Shown here: positions 30,433 through 41,010 of the stretch, piece after piece
Layout: each line of letters starts with the position of its first letter
Numbering within the stretch: position 1 is the stretch's first letter
Assembly: GCF_025244665.1 (NCBI RefSeq)
Contig: NZ_CP104205.1
Location: 1,175,001-1,239,000, forward strand
Direction of reading: 5' to 3'
Source of the DNA: Maribacter litopenaei
GTDB taxonomy: Bacteria > Bacteroidota > Bacteroidia > Flavobacteriales > Flavobacteriaceae
DNA: 64,000 nucleotides
Program-made: the position numbers and the translations under genes
The notes under the pieces: generated by a model
Seen by the model: the letters and a program-made list of their open reading frames with translations, nothing else
Told to the model about the DNA's origin: nothing
The model's database searches: none

Positions 30433-32176
30433 GAACAGTTTGTACTACTTTTTTGTGGAATTTTTGTTTCGGGATCGATAGCCTTGGTATTGGGGATGTT
30501 GTTGACTGGATCACTTTCGTTCTTGCTGCGTTCCTTTTCTTCGGCGTCAATATCAATGGGATTGTCTATACCCCTAATAGTGACCAATTCTATGTTGTTA
30601 TCATCCTCATCAAAGATATCGTCCTTGGTCATTATGCGTTCATCGCCCCGCCAAATAAAACCTTGTAGAATTCTACTGTTTTCTCGGAAGTTCTGCCTCA
30701 GTATAAATAGTACCGTCCGGATTGGTGAAAAAAGTTAAATCTTCCACATCATTATTGGCCATGGTTATCCTAATGGCACTGCATATTGTTTTGTCTATGC
30801 CAATTAGTTCATCGTCATCATTGTACATATAATAAATTACCTCGGTATTTTGAACTAGGTCGATGATTTTCAGCTCGTTCTCAACAAATTGCCCATAAAG
30901 ATTAATGCCTTTGGCCTGATTGTACCCTGTTTTGCTAATACTGTCCAAGGAAATAATAAAGGCATTTTGTAGCACCTTTAATGAGTCCAATTTTTCCGTT
31001 TCAAGATTGGAAATAAGGTGGATACTGTCCCCGGTCATCTGGTTGGCTCCATTCCATAAAATTGGATTCTTAATGAGTTGGGTGACGCCTGTTTTTTCTT
31101 CGGAATGTATGGAGTCGCACTTGCCGCTAAGGTCCTTCTTGAAAAATTTAGCATTTCTAAAAGCACGTGTAATTCGCTCCTCAGGTTTCCCGGTGACCAT
31201 TAGTGTATCACCATGAACATAAAGCGAATCCAGTTCTTGCACTAGTATTGAAACGGCCCTTTTTGTGGCAAAAACGGAATCTTTTGCCTTGTGGACTTCA
31301 GCATAATGGGCTCGGATTACTCCATTATTTATTGTATCGGTGACGGTTATGTTGTTGGTAGCTGAGGCGAATTCCCTTGCCTTGTTAAAATAGACGCTAT
31401 CCCCTTCAACGATGCGATTATTATAGTTGATTTTGGTATTTTTTATACCGTAGCCACTTTCAACTTTCGTGTCATAAAACCCCCGTTCACAATATATTTT
31501 ATAGGTTTCCCCAACGATAGTCGACGGCCCGTACATATAAGCATTTTTGGAGGTAGTATAATAATCCAACTGTTCGGAATCCAAAATGTATTACGGGTTT
31601 TCAATATGAACACTATCCAAAAACTGATATTTTTTTAGCTCCATAAAGTACCGACCTATTTTACTGGTCAAGGTATTCGCTGAATCTATCACGGTGCCAT
31701 TATCTTGATAGTATGCCTCCTGTTTAATACGGTCCAAACGAAGTGTATCCGTTTCCAAGGTCATGTCGGCATTTTTTAGAACAACATTGCCCCATGCCTT
31801 TGCCAGTTTTACATCCCCTTGATAATTGATTTTTTTAGCGGTCATCTCTACGGAATCCCCTTGCTTTAAAAGTACATTTCCAATCGCCTCCGAGACGGTT
31901 TTCTCGTTGAAAATAAATGGCTACATCACACCATAAATCGGCTCCTTGATGTTCAAATTGAACCTGTCTCTCATCTTTGCTAAAAATAGAAGCTCCTGGA
32001 TATTCGGTTTCGTTTTTGGTGAAGTTGGCCCCATAAACAATGTTTATTTGCTTAGGCTCTTCAGAGGTTTCCTGAGAAAAAACGGAAAAGTTTACTAGAA
32101 GGAACAACGTCCCCAAGATGGTATGGCGCAACACTAATTTTTTTTCAAAAATAGGATTTTTAGGATTGGCCAACAC
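30429..32176 (-). CDS. OstA-like (LptA-fold) exported protein (three lesions)
   Basis: About 581 residues after repair. A hydrophobic signal (LGTLFLLVNFSVFSQE) is followed by OstA/LptA-type beta repeats (EAIGNVLLKQGDSV, AKAWGNVVLKN). The C-terminal TKDDIFDEDDNN and DNPIDIDAEEKER are typical of the flavobacterial homologue. It probably takes part in LPS handling at the cell surface. Lesions are at 31890-31895 (TCTCGG, restores NRLEAIGNV), 31591-31593 (in-frame TAA within CCGTAA, expected CCAGAA) and 30682-30687 (restores ELPENSRIL). The start is uncertain: GTG 32176 or GTG 32134. Confidence 0.8.
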
Positions 32177-32276
32177 ATCCTTAGCATAGTTTTAGGATTC
32201 AATTGGAACCTAAACCACATTTTTGAACGATGCGGTTACCTGGAAAATAGCTCAATTCTAATTGAAGCCAGTAAAA

Positions 32277-33268
32277 TTATTGTATGGATTGTGGTTTTCT
32301 ATTCAACTTGTACTTTTGTCCAAATCCGGAATTATTGGGTTCGTACGGATTTGTCAATGTTACGTCCACGCCACTCGCTGGAATCTCATTCTCTTTTCCT
32401 AGGGCCCAAAAAATACCGTTCATCGCAATCTTCCTAACTTCACGGTAGTTTAAAATCGTAGGGATGGCCCAATGTTGTAAAAAAGACCCTTGCCTTTTTG
32501 CCGCTGCTACCAGTATAACTTTTTGTCCATGCAACAGGATTGGTCAGTGGGAATTTATCCAAGTTACCATCGATTTCATGTTGGGATTTGGTGGAATGAC
32601 CTTTAAGAATAGGGTTCGAATCACCATATAGGTTCCAATCCCCGCCATCCACATGATATAGCCAAGAATAGGCCTCAAAGGGTGTGAATCCATTGAGGAT
32701 GACATTGCTAGAGTCTATTGCGGTCACCTCCGTAACGGGAAATTTCCCATCATCAAAATGACCATGGTGAGTAATCCATTGTTGGCCAAATACTTTGGTA
32801 GGCCATTCGTTGTTCCAATATTCCGAGAGAAGGGTCTTCGTAATTAAAGGCGTGGGTAGCCGTTCTAAATCCTACAATGGGTTTTCCGGATTCCACATAA
32901 TCGGCAATGTGGTTCCGCTCTTTCTCGGGCAGTTGACGAAAACGGGTAAAGATGACCATTAAATCGGCATCTTCCAAGGCTTCCAAATTAGATATATGGT
33001 CCAACCTGTTTGGGTCGATGATGCCAGTAGAGTCCAAGGCATAGCAGACTGTCACTTTTGCGTTCAATTCCCTTTTGGCAATGGAGGCCAGCATGGGCAT
33101 GGATTCTTCGGAACGATATTCCTCATCCCCCGTGACAAACACAATATGTGGGGATTTTTCACTTTCTTCTTGCACCAATTGGGGCTCCTTTTTCTCTTCC
33201 TTGCACGCGAAGGCCAGTACCATTAAAGCTACTGCCAATAGGTGTCTGAAATTGATTCGTTCTTTCAT
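32277..33268 (-). CDS. ThuA-domain lipoprotein (two lesions)
   Basis: About 329 residues after repair. The signal peptide ends in the lipobox AFAC (Cys22). The ThuA fold shows HIVFVTGDEEYRSEESMP, DADLMVIFTRFRQLP, GKPIVGFRTATHAF, FGQQWITHHGHF and RVFFTTLGHPYDFKLPEV. Breaks at 32823-32828 (restores PSLEYWNNEW) and 32439-32445 (CCGTGAA for CCAGAA, restores LPEVRKIAMNG). The second ThuA of the window, at the head of an exported sugar locus. Likely acts in the periplasm or at the outer-membrane surface. Confidence 0.88.
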
Positions 33269-33518
33269 ACTTTTAAAATTAGGTTCATAGCTTTATTTTT
33301 AAACATTTCCTTTTATAAAGGTATTTAACTTACCATAACAAATCCCTCGATGAGGGTTTCATGGTCTTCATTTAAATATTATTTCATCTGTTTATTTTTT
33401 ATTGTTTTTCAAAGGTCAGATGCAATTATTCACATTATTTTATTTTGATTACAAGGGTGTTCATGAATCTTTGATTTCGCCAATTACCATCTCAGTGTGC
33501 ATTAAGACATATTATGGC

Positions 33519-36500
33519 TCATTTCATTGGATGTTCTTCCAACAATTCATCCGGGGTATAGAAATCATTTCGGTCCTTGGTGGCCTCTCGTATCTTTTTA
33601 ACCGATTCGGGTTTTATGACTGATGCCTTATTACCGAATGCATTTCTTACATAGGTCAAAACTGCTGCGACCTCTTCGTCGTTCAATAATCCTTTGAATG
33701 GCATCATAGGAACCTGTCCTTCGTAATGATTTCCCATTACATCCATAGGTCCATACAGTCCATGTAGGGCCAATTTGATAAGTCTTTCTTCATCTCCGGT
33801 GACCCATTGTTGATTTACTAAAGTTGGATATCCCGCTTGTTGAAGCCCGGTACCACTTTCTTGGTGACAGGTAATGCAGTAGCCTTCGGTCTCATATATT
33901 TTCTTTCCTTGGGCAAATACCTCTAAATCCTCTCCCTCCAGGGTGGTGATAAGGTTTTCTTCTTCTGCGGTATCCAAAAAGTTTCCGGTAAGCCTTGTTT
34001 CGGCAAACTTGAAAGAGTCTTCCATCCACCGGTCTAAAGGATGTTTTCCTGCAACTTCTAATATTTCTAACCCATTCTCTTTTGGTAACCATGACGCGGC
34101 GGTTATCGCTTCTAAACGAACCCTGCCATGGGTATCGGCTGCTGCTGTTTTTAATAATTCTTGGGAATTTTCAAGTTGGTGTCCCATATACCTTAAAACC
34201 CTCACGGAAGCTGCACGTACTCTGTGGTCTTTAGACTTTAGTAGGTACTCGAGTAGGTTCTTGTCTATCTTATTTAAGCCCCAAGTTACCCACAAGGCTT
34301 CCAATCTATGATGTTCGTAGTTTTCGTCTTCCGTATCCAAGTTGGAAACCCAGGTTTGCAATTTTTCTAAAACTTCATCCGTATCCCTAGACCTCAACTC
34401 CCGTCGGGATCTATAACGGCTTCTGTATTCAGGAAGTTTTAAATTGTCCAATAGAACCTCTATAGATGCACCATCTATTTTAGCCGGTTCAACGAGCGGT
34501 CCGGAAGGATACGTGATCCTGTAGATTCTACCGTGCACATGGTCCCTCAATGGATCTCTTGCATTGTGTTGCATGTGTCCAATGAGTACATTGTGCCAAT
34601 CGACCATATACAGGGAGCCATCTGGTGCAAACTCCATTTCCACAGGTCTAAAGTTTTTATCTGTACTGCTAATGAGATCTTGACGGTGCTTTGTTTTATA
34701 ACCGGTACCATCTTCCATAACCTGATGCTGCTTCATCCCTAAAAAACCTATCGAATTGGCCAGTATCATATCTCCTTGGACATCATCCGGAAAGTGCCTA
34801 CTTGAAATAAATTCCAAACCGAAGTAGGTCTAACCCGGTGTGCTTCCTCGATGAGGTCCTCGGTTAATGGAGATGCTACCCCATATATGGATTTTAAGGT
34901 ACTGGGCATCATCCAGTTTACCGTAGGGCCGGATGTGTGTAGGAAAAAATCCTGACCCCATTCGTCAATTGCAATTCCCCAAGGATTTGGGATACTTACC
35001 TGAAGGGCACGCTCCAGCTTTTTTCGTTGGGGATTGTATCTATAAAAACCACCGTTGGTACCTCTTACAGATTCATAGGAAGTCTCTACATTCGTATGAA
35101 GAAATACTCCTTCTGCCATATAAAAGGCCCCGGAGGGATCGGCACAAAAAGCAGAAATGGCATGATGGGTATCATGATCGTCAAATCCACTTAGAACGAT
35201 TTCAATTTTATCCGCCTTGTCATCTCCATCAGTATCCGTTAATAGTTTAAGGTTGGTGCCTTGACTAAGATAAACACCCTCGGGAGCAAACTCAAATCCA
35301 ATGGGTAGGTGAAGACTGTCCGCAAAAACCGTTTGCCTATCTGCTTTTCCGTCCTTATCCGTATCCTCAAGAATAATCAATTTGTCATTGGGTTTGGCAT
35401 CCCCAACGCGATAATGAGGATAGGAGGGAAGGGTGGCTACCCATAACCGACCTTTGTTGTCAAAAGAAATTTGTGCGGGATTGGCCAAATCGGGGAATTC
35501 TCTTTCTGATGCAAATAATTCCACTTTATATCCTTCTGGTACCGTAAGGGTTTCCAAAGCCTCTTCACCATACTTATAGGTAATCATCTCACCCTCGTCG
35601 GCCGGATTGTAATTTGTTTCTACTTCGGGCAGAACGGTGGTAGTTGCATCCGCTCTTGCAATGTCATAGTCTTTATTTTGTAATAGGGACCAAATTGCAG
35701 TATCCCTAATGGCCGTCATCTCTTTAACCTTTAATTTTTCATAGGGATAATTGTCCGGGCCGAAGGGATCATACCTCCTTCCATAGGCGTGTACACCGTT
35801 GGGAATCTTATAATCGTTATGCCAATAATAATTTTTTTCGTTCACCATTTTGTTGATGGACTTGCGTTTGGCTGTACTACCCACATTTGTGATACCCGTA
35901 AGCGTTTCCGCTAAAAAGGCCGCAAACTTTTCATACCCCTTTTCATTCATTTGGGAACCGTCTATTGTATAGTCCCCATTACCTCCAAACCATTCTAAAG
36001 TTGGAGTAAATACGTCAATAAAAGGCACTTGATTATTTGAGCTTACTTCCTTGATCGCCTGGGTATAGAGCCTCAAATTTTCATTTTCATTTTCGCCATT
36101 GGGAATATCCATTTTTTGGGAAAGGTTTTCGAAAGCGATGGGGGATACCAAAACTAGTTTTGGGCTATTTTTTCCATTGTAGGATTGGGCCTTGGTATGT
36201 TGAATGAAGGCTTCCAATTCTCCTTTAAAATTTTCCGGACCATCAGGATCTTGAAAAGATTCATTATATCCAAAGAACCCCAAGATAATATCAGTTTCTA
36301 ATTGGGTTAACCATTCGTCGGGGCTGGGAAAAAAACCCTCACTACCGGAATTCCGGGCCAATTCGGTTTGAAATTTTTCTGCACCGGGAAATGCCCAAGG
36401 TGAGTTCCTTGAGGAATGAGGGCGAAAACCCGGAGTATTCCCGCCATCACACATATTTCTGATTTTTAACGAATCCTCCGGAAACCTCAATTGCATTTCG

Positions 36501-36672
36501 GTCTCAAAAAAACCATAATTAAGCATTCGGAACCTAGGTTGTTACCTATAAGAACGATACTGCTTTTAGGGTTGATTTCGACTAATGGTTCTTTTCGGTT
36601 TTCACATGAGAGTAGGGCGCCGAATCCAAGAGTTAATATGGAAAGAATTTTGTAGAAAAAGTTGAGTTTCAT
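33519..36672 (-). CDS. Large SGNH/PVC-dehydrogenase/HEAT/cytochrome c lipoprotein (two lesions)
   Basis: About 1051 residues after repair; start ATG 36672 gives a lipoprotein signal (LGFGALLSC). Order: SGNH hydrolase-like domain (about 45-240; SIVLIGNNLGSRMLNYG block, catalytic-His-like QMNEKGYEKFA), PVC-type membrane-bound dehydrogenase beta-propeller (about 330-690; DNKGRLWVATLPSYPHY, DTDGDDKADK, RPTSGLEFISSRHFPDD), HEAT-like helices (about 740-890), and cytochrome c (haem motif CITCH). Breaks at 36527-36532 (CCGA for CCAGA, restores GSRMLNYGFF) and 34819-34822 (TCGG for TCTGG, restores PTSGLEF). Probable function: surface oxidation of a sugar with electron transfer to haem. Confidence 0.88.
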
Positions 36673-36704
36673 TGGTTGGATATAATTGCACTTAAATATA
36701 AACA

Positions 36705-36731
36705 TAAAAAAGCCACTAGGATAAAGTGGCC
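36705..36731 (-). terminator. Intrinsic terminator after the Gfo/Idh gene
   Basis: GCCACT (36712-36717) pairs with AGTGGC (36725-36730) with a short loop and, on the - strand, a following T6. It lies just downstream of the Gfo/Idh stop at 36760, separating it from the next lipoprotein gene. Confidence 0.75.
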
Positions 36732-36759
36732 TTTGTTTAGTTTAACGTTTATGTACTGT

Positions 36760-38219
36760 TTAGAAATCCCTATAATCACCGGCCAAATATTGATTGGCCT
36801 CCTCTTCGGCAAATTTTGCATTTTGGGCATCCCAATGTAATGTTTGATTGGGAAATTTACCGGCAATGACCCCTAGTAAAATAGTTTCGGTCAAACGGGA
36901 AGCGTAGGAAAAAGGAGCGCTACATTCCGCTTCTCCCAAACAGGCATCTACAAATTGATGGTAGTGTTTAGGTCCTTCAGAAGCATAGTCCCTAACGGGT
37001 TTCCCCATATTATTTGCCTTTTCTACCTGCGCAATTTCTTCGGAAATATCTACATATTCGCCATCCACTATTTTTTGGGGAAGTTGCATGAAGTGAGGCA
37101 GTAGAAGTCTTCCCTTATCACCCACGAACATAGCACCTTGCTCAGGAAGTTGCCCTGCTTCCGCAATTCCAGCGTCCAAAGATATTTTGTCTTCTTCGGA
37201 TTCCTCTGAGTTGGACTTAGAGCTTTCTTCCTTATTGGCTGCGCTATTGGGTAATATTAAGTCCTCATGCATTTCCGGTGCTCCTGATCCATCATACCAA
37301 ATCCATTTTAAGGATTCAGCAGTATGCGGGGTTCCTGGAAATTCATAGGTTACAATATTTTTTCTCGAAACCCAAACCCATCGGGTTCCCTACATTCGTT
37401 CTTAATAGTCCTAGGTACATCCAGTTCCGAGCGTTGTATGGAGTATCAAAGATATGAACGCCCATATCACCAAGAGTCCCACAACCATAATCTACCAATT
37501 TTCTCCAGTTACCTGGGTGATAAACCCCTTCTTTATAGGGTCGCTCTGCAGAGGTTCCCAACCAAAGATTCCAATTAAGCGATTCTGGAACGGGATCTGA
37601 CCCTTCAGGTTCACGGGCCATCATATCCCCAATTTTTTGGAGACCAGGCATGTACCGTATGTACTTTACCAATGATGCCGGATTGAATCAACAATGTAGC
37701 TAATTTATAGTCATAAAAGGAATGTACTTGAATCCCCATTTGGGTAACCAGGCCTTTTTCCTCGGCCAATTTCTTCATTTCCCTAGCCTCCGAAACATAA
37801 TGAGTCAAAGGTTTTTGGCAGTAAACAGGTTTGTTCATGTTCATGGCCATCATAGAGGCAGGTGCATGAGTATGGTCTCGAGTACTCACGATTACCGCAT
37901 CTATTTCATCGCCAATTTCCTCAAGCATAACTCTATAATCTGTATAGGTTTTTGCATTTGGATGCAGTTTTTTTGCAGCCGCGAGGTTGTTTGCATCTAC
38001 ATCGCAAAGCGCGGTTACATCCACCTTGGCATGTGAGGAAATGTCCCTTAAGTCTTCCCCTCCCATATTGCCAACGCCAATATGTGCTGTTCTAAGTCTG
38101 GTTAATGGTGCTTCTGTCATTGCCTTTTGTTCTTCTTTGCAAGCAATAAAGATTGATGGCATAATCGCGGTGGAGGAGGCAAGTATGGCCGACTTCTTTA
38201 AAAATTCCCTTTTTTTCAT
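36760..38219 (-). CDS. Gfo/Idh/MocA oxidoreductase, exported (three lesions)
   Basis: About 486 residues after repair. The N-terminus KKREFLKKSAILASSTAIMPSIFIAC looks like a Tat/lipoprotein signal. A Rossmann NAD site (HIGVGNMGG), ALCDVDANNLAAAKK, CQKPLTHYVSEA and KVHTVHAW follow. Breaks: 37610-37619 (CCGTGAA for CCAGAA, restores GPEPEGSDP), 37427-37430 (TCGG for TCTGG, restores NALELDVPRTIK) and an A-run at about 37360 (one base short). An exported sugar dehydrogenase, likely making 3-keto or other oxidised glycosides for the neighbouring DUF1080 hydrolase. Confidence 0.88.
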
Positions 38220-38315
38220 CTGTTGTCTTTAGTTTAAGTTGTTAGGCCAGCAATAATTCGTCTAGGATAACCTTACGATCTACATGGGGTTCTAGACTCA
38301 TTTCACTTATTCGGT

Positions 38316-39105
38316 CTATAGTTTTTTGATTTTGATATTGCGAAACCGAGATAGGGCTGGAATGGTCTTGGAGACCTATATACCCGGTTTTGTATTTTCC
38401 ATAATCCTCGCTATTTTTCCATTTGTCCGAATTTTTTCTTTCATACCAATCTTCTGACCATGGAACGAAGGAGAGCACCATTTGACCATTTAACCAATGT
38501 TCCACCTTTTCAGGGGTAAAAACAATCTTGGTAGTATTCCATTCTCCAACAGGGTGCAGTATTTTTTTGCTGGCATCCGCTGCGTGCATAGCATAATCAG
38601 AGGCAGTTTGTTGTAACGGCTTTAATTCCTCCTGGCTTTTCTGTATATCCAAGACTTTTATTATAAGCGGTTAAATCATGTATTCTCGCATAGTTTTCAT
38701 CATCTATCAATTGATATTCCGGTGATACTTCAGGTGGATCATCATATCCCTCCTTCAAATGATAAAAAATACCGCTATTGCCTCCTTCGGGTAATTTCCA
38801 TTCAATATATAGTTCAAAGTTATCAAACTCTTCAGCACCATATATGATGTCTTTACCACCCGTATAATCCTGTTCCAATCCCAATTCGGTATCAAATGTC
38901 AGTGCGCCATCTTTGGCTATCCAACCAGGGGGTAATTCTGACCCGTTGTAGGCTCGCCATCCTTCTGTACTTTCACCGTCGAACAGAATAATCCATTCTT
39001 CAGCGGTTGCCTGTTCAACCGTTTCGGTTGAAGTTTCTTCTTTTTTTCTGATTTACAGGAAATCAATAATATGAATAGAAACGGGAGGAACTTTAGTTTA
39101 TTCAT
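38316..39105 (-). CDS. DUF1080 (3-keto-disaccharide hydrolase fold) lipoprotein (three lesions)
   Basis: About 262 residues after repair. Lipobox LISC near residue 17. The DUF1080 jelly-roll shows EWIILFDGESTEGWR, IEWKLPEGGNSGIFYH, YQLIDDENYARIHDLT and IWFRNIKIKKL at the end, the latter recovered by repair at 38346-38351 (CCGAGA for CCAGA). Other breaks: 38648-38654 (CCAAGA for CCAGA, restores AYNKSLDIQKS) and an A-run at about 39040-39048. PF06439 members hydrolyse 3-keto-glycosides; this fits the ThuA, Gfo/Idh and cytochrome dehydrogenase neighbours. The stop is TAG at 38316-38318. Confidence 0.85.
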
Positions 39106-39147
39106 TATATAATTTAGTTAGTTTTTTGGTTTGATTGGTAATTTAAT

Positions 39148-39192
39148 AAAAAAAGGATAGCGATACTGACTTTTGTCAATACCGCTATCCTA
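39148..39192 (-). terminator. Intrinsic terminator of purA
   Basis: AGGATAGCG...CGCTATCCT (39154-39191) is a near-perfect long hairpin with a TTGAC/GTCAG inner stem, followed on the - strand by T6-T7. It lies between the purA stop (39216) and the DUF1080 gene start. Confidence 0.88.
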
Positions 39193-39215
39193 AAATTTAT
39201 GAATTCTACTTTTAT

Positions 39216-40487
39216 TTACCTGTGAATCGTTTGGATCCTATCTCGCCCAACGGAAACAATTTTTATGGGTACTTCCAATTCCTTTTCTAAAAATACAATA
39301 TAGTCCTTCAAAGCCTTTGGAAACTGTTCTTCTTTGCTCATTTTAGTCAAGTCCTCCGACCAGCCATCCATTTCTGTGTAAATGGGCGTTACGTTTTCAG
39401 CTTCGATATTAAAGGGTAGATGCTCTATTTTCCCTCCCTTATAGTTATAGGCCGTGCACACTTTAAGTTTTTCGAACCCACTAAGTACATCGCCCTTCAT
39501 CATCATTAATTCAGTTACCCCGTTTATTCTTACGGCATATTTTAAGGCTACCAAATCCAACCATCCACATCTTCTTGGTCTTCCAGTAGTAGCGCCAAAT
39601 TCATTTCCGACCCGTCCCATCGTTTCACCAACTTTGTCAAATAACTCCGTAGGGAATGATCCACTACCGACCCTTGTAGTATACGCCTTAAAAATTCCCT
39701 TTACCTCCTCAATTTGGTTTGGGGCAATTCCCAACCCTGTGCAGGCGCCGGCTGCAGTGGTATTAGAGGATGTTACATAAGGATAGGTTCCAAAATCAAT
39801 ATCCAATAAAGAACCTTGCGCTCCTTCAGCCAATATTTTTTTACCCGCTTTTTGGGCCTGGTAGAGATACTCTTCGCTGTCAATAAAGGTTAATTCCTTC
39901 AATTCCTTTACGGCCTTAAAGAAATCCGCTTCCAATTCCGCCAAGTCATATTGGATGTCCACGTCATAGAAATTGATCATGGCCTCATGCTTATTGGCAA
40001 GACTTCTGTATTTTTCTTTCCAATCATCCAATTCTAAATCTCCAATACGCATACCGTTCCGTCCCGTTTTATCCATATACGTAGGGCCGATTCCTTTTAG
40101 AGTAGAACCGATCTTTGCCTTCCCTTTGGCCGCTTCAGAAGCTGCATCTAACAATCGATGGGTAGGTAGGATAAGATGGGCTTTCCTGGAAATTAATAAA
40201 ATTGATTTTATATCGAGGTCAAACTTCTTGAGGTTGTCTATTTCCTTTTTAAAAATTACTGGGTCAATGACCACACCGTTACCAACAATATTGATGGCAT
40301 TTTTATGAAAAATACCTGATGGGATAGTATGTAATACGTGCTTTATGCCATCAAATTCCAATGTGTGACCGGCATTGGGGCCACCCTGAAAGCGGGCAAT
40401 TATATCGTAATTTTTTGTGAGTACATCAACTATTTTCCCTTTTCCTTCGTCCCCCCATTGTAGGCCCAACAATAAATCTACTGCCAT
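39216..40487 (-). CDS. purA: Adenylosuccinate synthetase
   Basis: Intact, 423 residues, the normal length. First committed step from IMP to AMP, GTP-dependent. QWGDEGKGKIVD (P-loop), NAGHT, GIGPTYMDKTGRNGMR, GAQGSLLDIDFGTYPYVTSSN and GRPRRCGWLD are all present. It is followed by a strong terminator and lies immediately downstream of fur in the same direction, 19 bases apart. Confidence 0.96.
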   Translation of the reverse strand: MAVDLLLGLQWGDEGKGKIVDVLTKNYDIIARFQGGPNAGHTLEFDGIKHVLHTIPSGIFHKNAINIVGNGVVIDPVIFKKEIDNLKKFDLDIKSILLISRKAHLILPTHRLLDAASEAAKGKAKIGSTLKGIGPTYMDKTGRNGMRIGDLELDDWKEKYRSLANKHEAMINFYDVDIQYDLAELEADFFKAVKELKELTFIDSEEYLYQAQKAGKKILAEGAQGSLLDIDFGTYPYVTSSNTTAAGACTGLGIAPNQIEEVKGIFKAYTTRVGSGSFPTELFDKVGETMGRVGNEFGATTGRPRRCGWLDLVALKYAVRINGVTELMMMKGDVLSGFEKLKVCTAYNYKGGKIEHLPFNIEAENVTPIYTEMDGWSEDLTKMSKEEQFPKALKDYIVFLEKELEVPIKIVSVGRDRIQTIHR

Positions 40488-40506
40488 TTAAAATAAACTT
40501 GCTTGG

Positions 40507-40962
40507 TTAGTTATTTGTATTTTCTGATTTGTTTTTTACTCCATAAAAATAGAGCGAATGTGTGTTGATCTTAATGTCGAATACTTCCTCTATCGTTTTT
40601 TTGATCGATTGGATCCTTGGGTCGCAAAACTCCATAACTTCGCCAGTGTCCGTAAGGATTACGTGATCGTGTTGACGGTCAAAATATGATTTTTCGTATT
40701 GCGCTTGATTTTTACCGAACTGGTGTTTTCGAACTAATTTACAGTCCAATAATAGTTCAATGGTATTATATAAGGTAGCCCTACTTACACGATAATTTTT
40801 GTTCTTCATTTTTATGTAGAGCGACTCAATGTCGAAATGATCGTCATTATCATATATTTCTTGAAGAATTGCATAGCGTTCAGGCGTTTTTCTGTGCCCA
40901 TTATCTTCCAAAAAAGAAGTGAAGACGTTTTTTACTATTTCCTGATTCTTATCAGAAGTCAT
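40507..40962 (-). CDS. fur: Fur family transcriptional repressor
   Basis: Metal-dependent regulator of iron uptake or a related Fur-type function, about 151 residues. ATG 40962 ([14 protein letters not shown]) is chosen because the -7 box at 40981-40988 leaves no room for an upstream ATG at 40983. The winged helix ([30 protein letters not shown]), [16 protein letters not shown] and the metal-site [18 protein letters not shown] are typical; the metal site has HxH but no CxxC at the C-terminus. Divergence into Fur, Zur or PerR cannot be settled. Confidence 0.85.
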   Translation of the reverse strand: MTSDKNQEIVKNVFTSFLEDNGHRKTPERYAILQEIYDNDDHFDIESLYIKMKNKNYRVSRATLYNTIELLLDCKLVRKHQFGKNQAQYEKSYFDRQHDHVILTDTGEVMEFCDPRIQSIKKTIEEVFDIKINTHSLYFYGVKNKSENTNN

Positions 40963-40980
40963 ATAATCCACATTAATGTG

Positions 40981-40988
40981 CAAAGGTA
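40981..40988 (-). promoter_or_regulatory. -7 promoter box of fur
   Basis: On the - strand TACCTTTG fits TAnnTTTG. It places transcription start near 40975, 13 bases before ATG 40962 and inside the candidate upstream start. The -33 region is only TTTAG-like. Confidence 0.5.
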
Positions 40989-41010
40989 CAGTTAAATTTT
41001 AATTCCTTTT

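Noticed and set aside
33340..33365. Hairpin CCCTCGATGAGGG in the gap between the ThuA lipoprotein and the large lipoprotein
   Set aside because: Stem of five base pairs, about 160 bases past the stop of the upstream gene, with no real T-run; too weak to call a terminator. The rest of this 250-base gap is AT-rich without a clear element.
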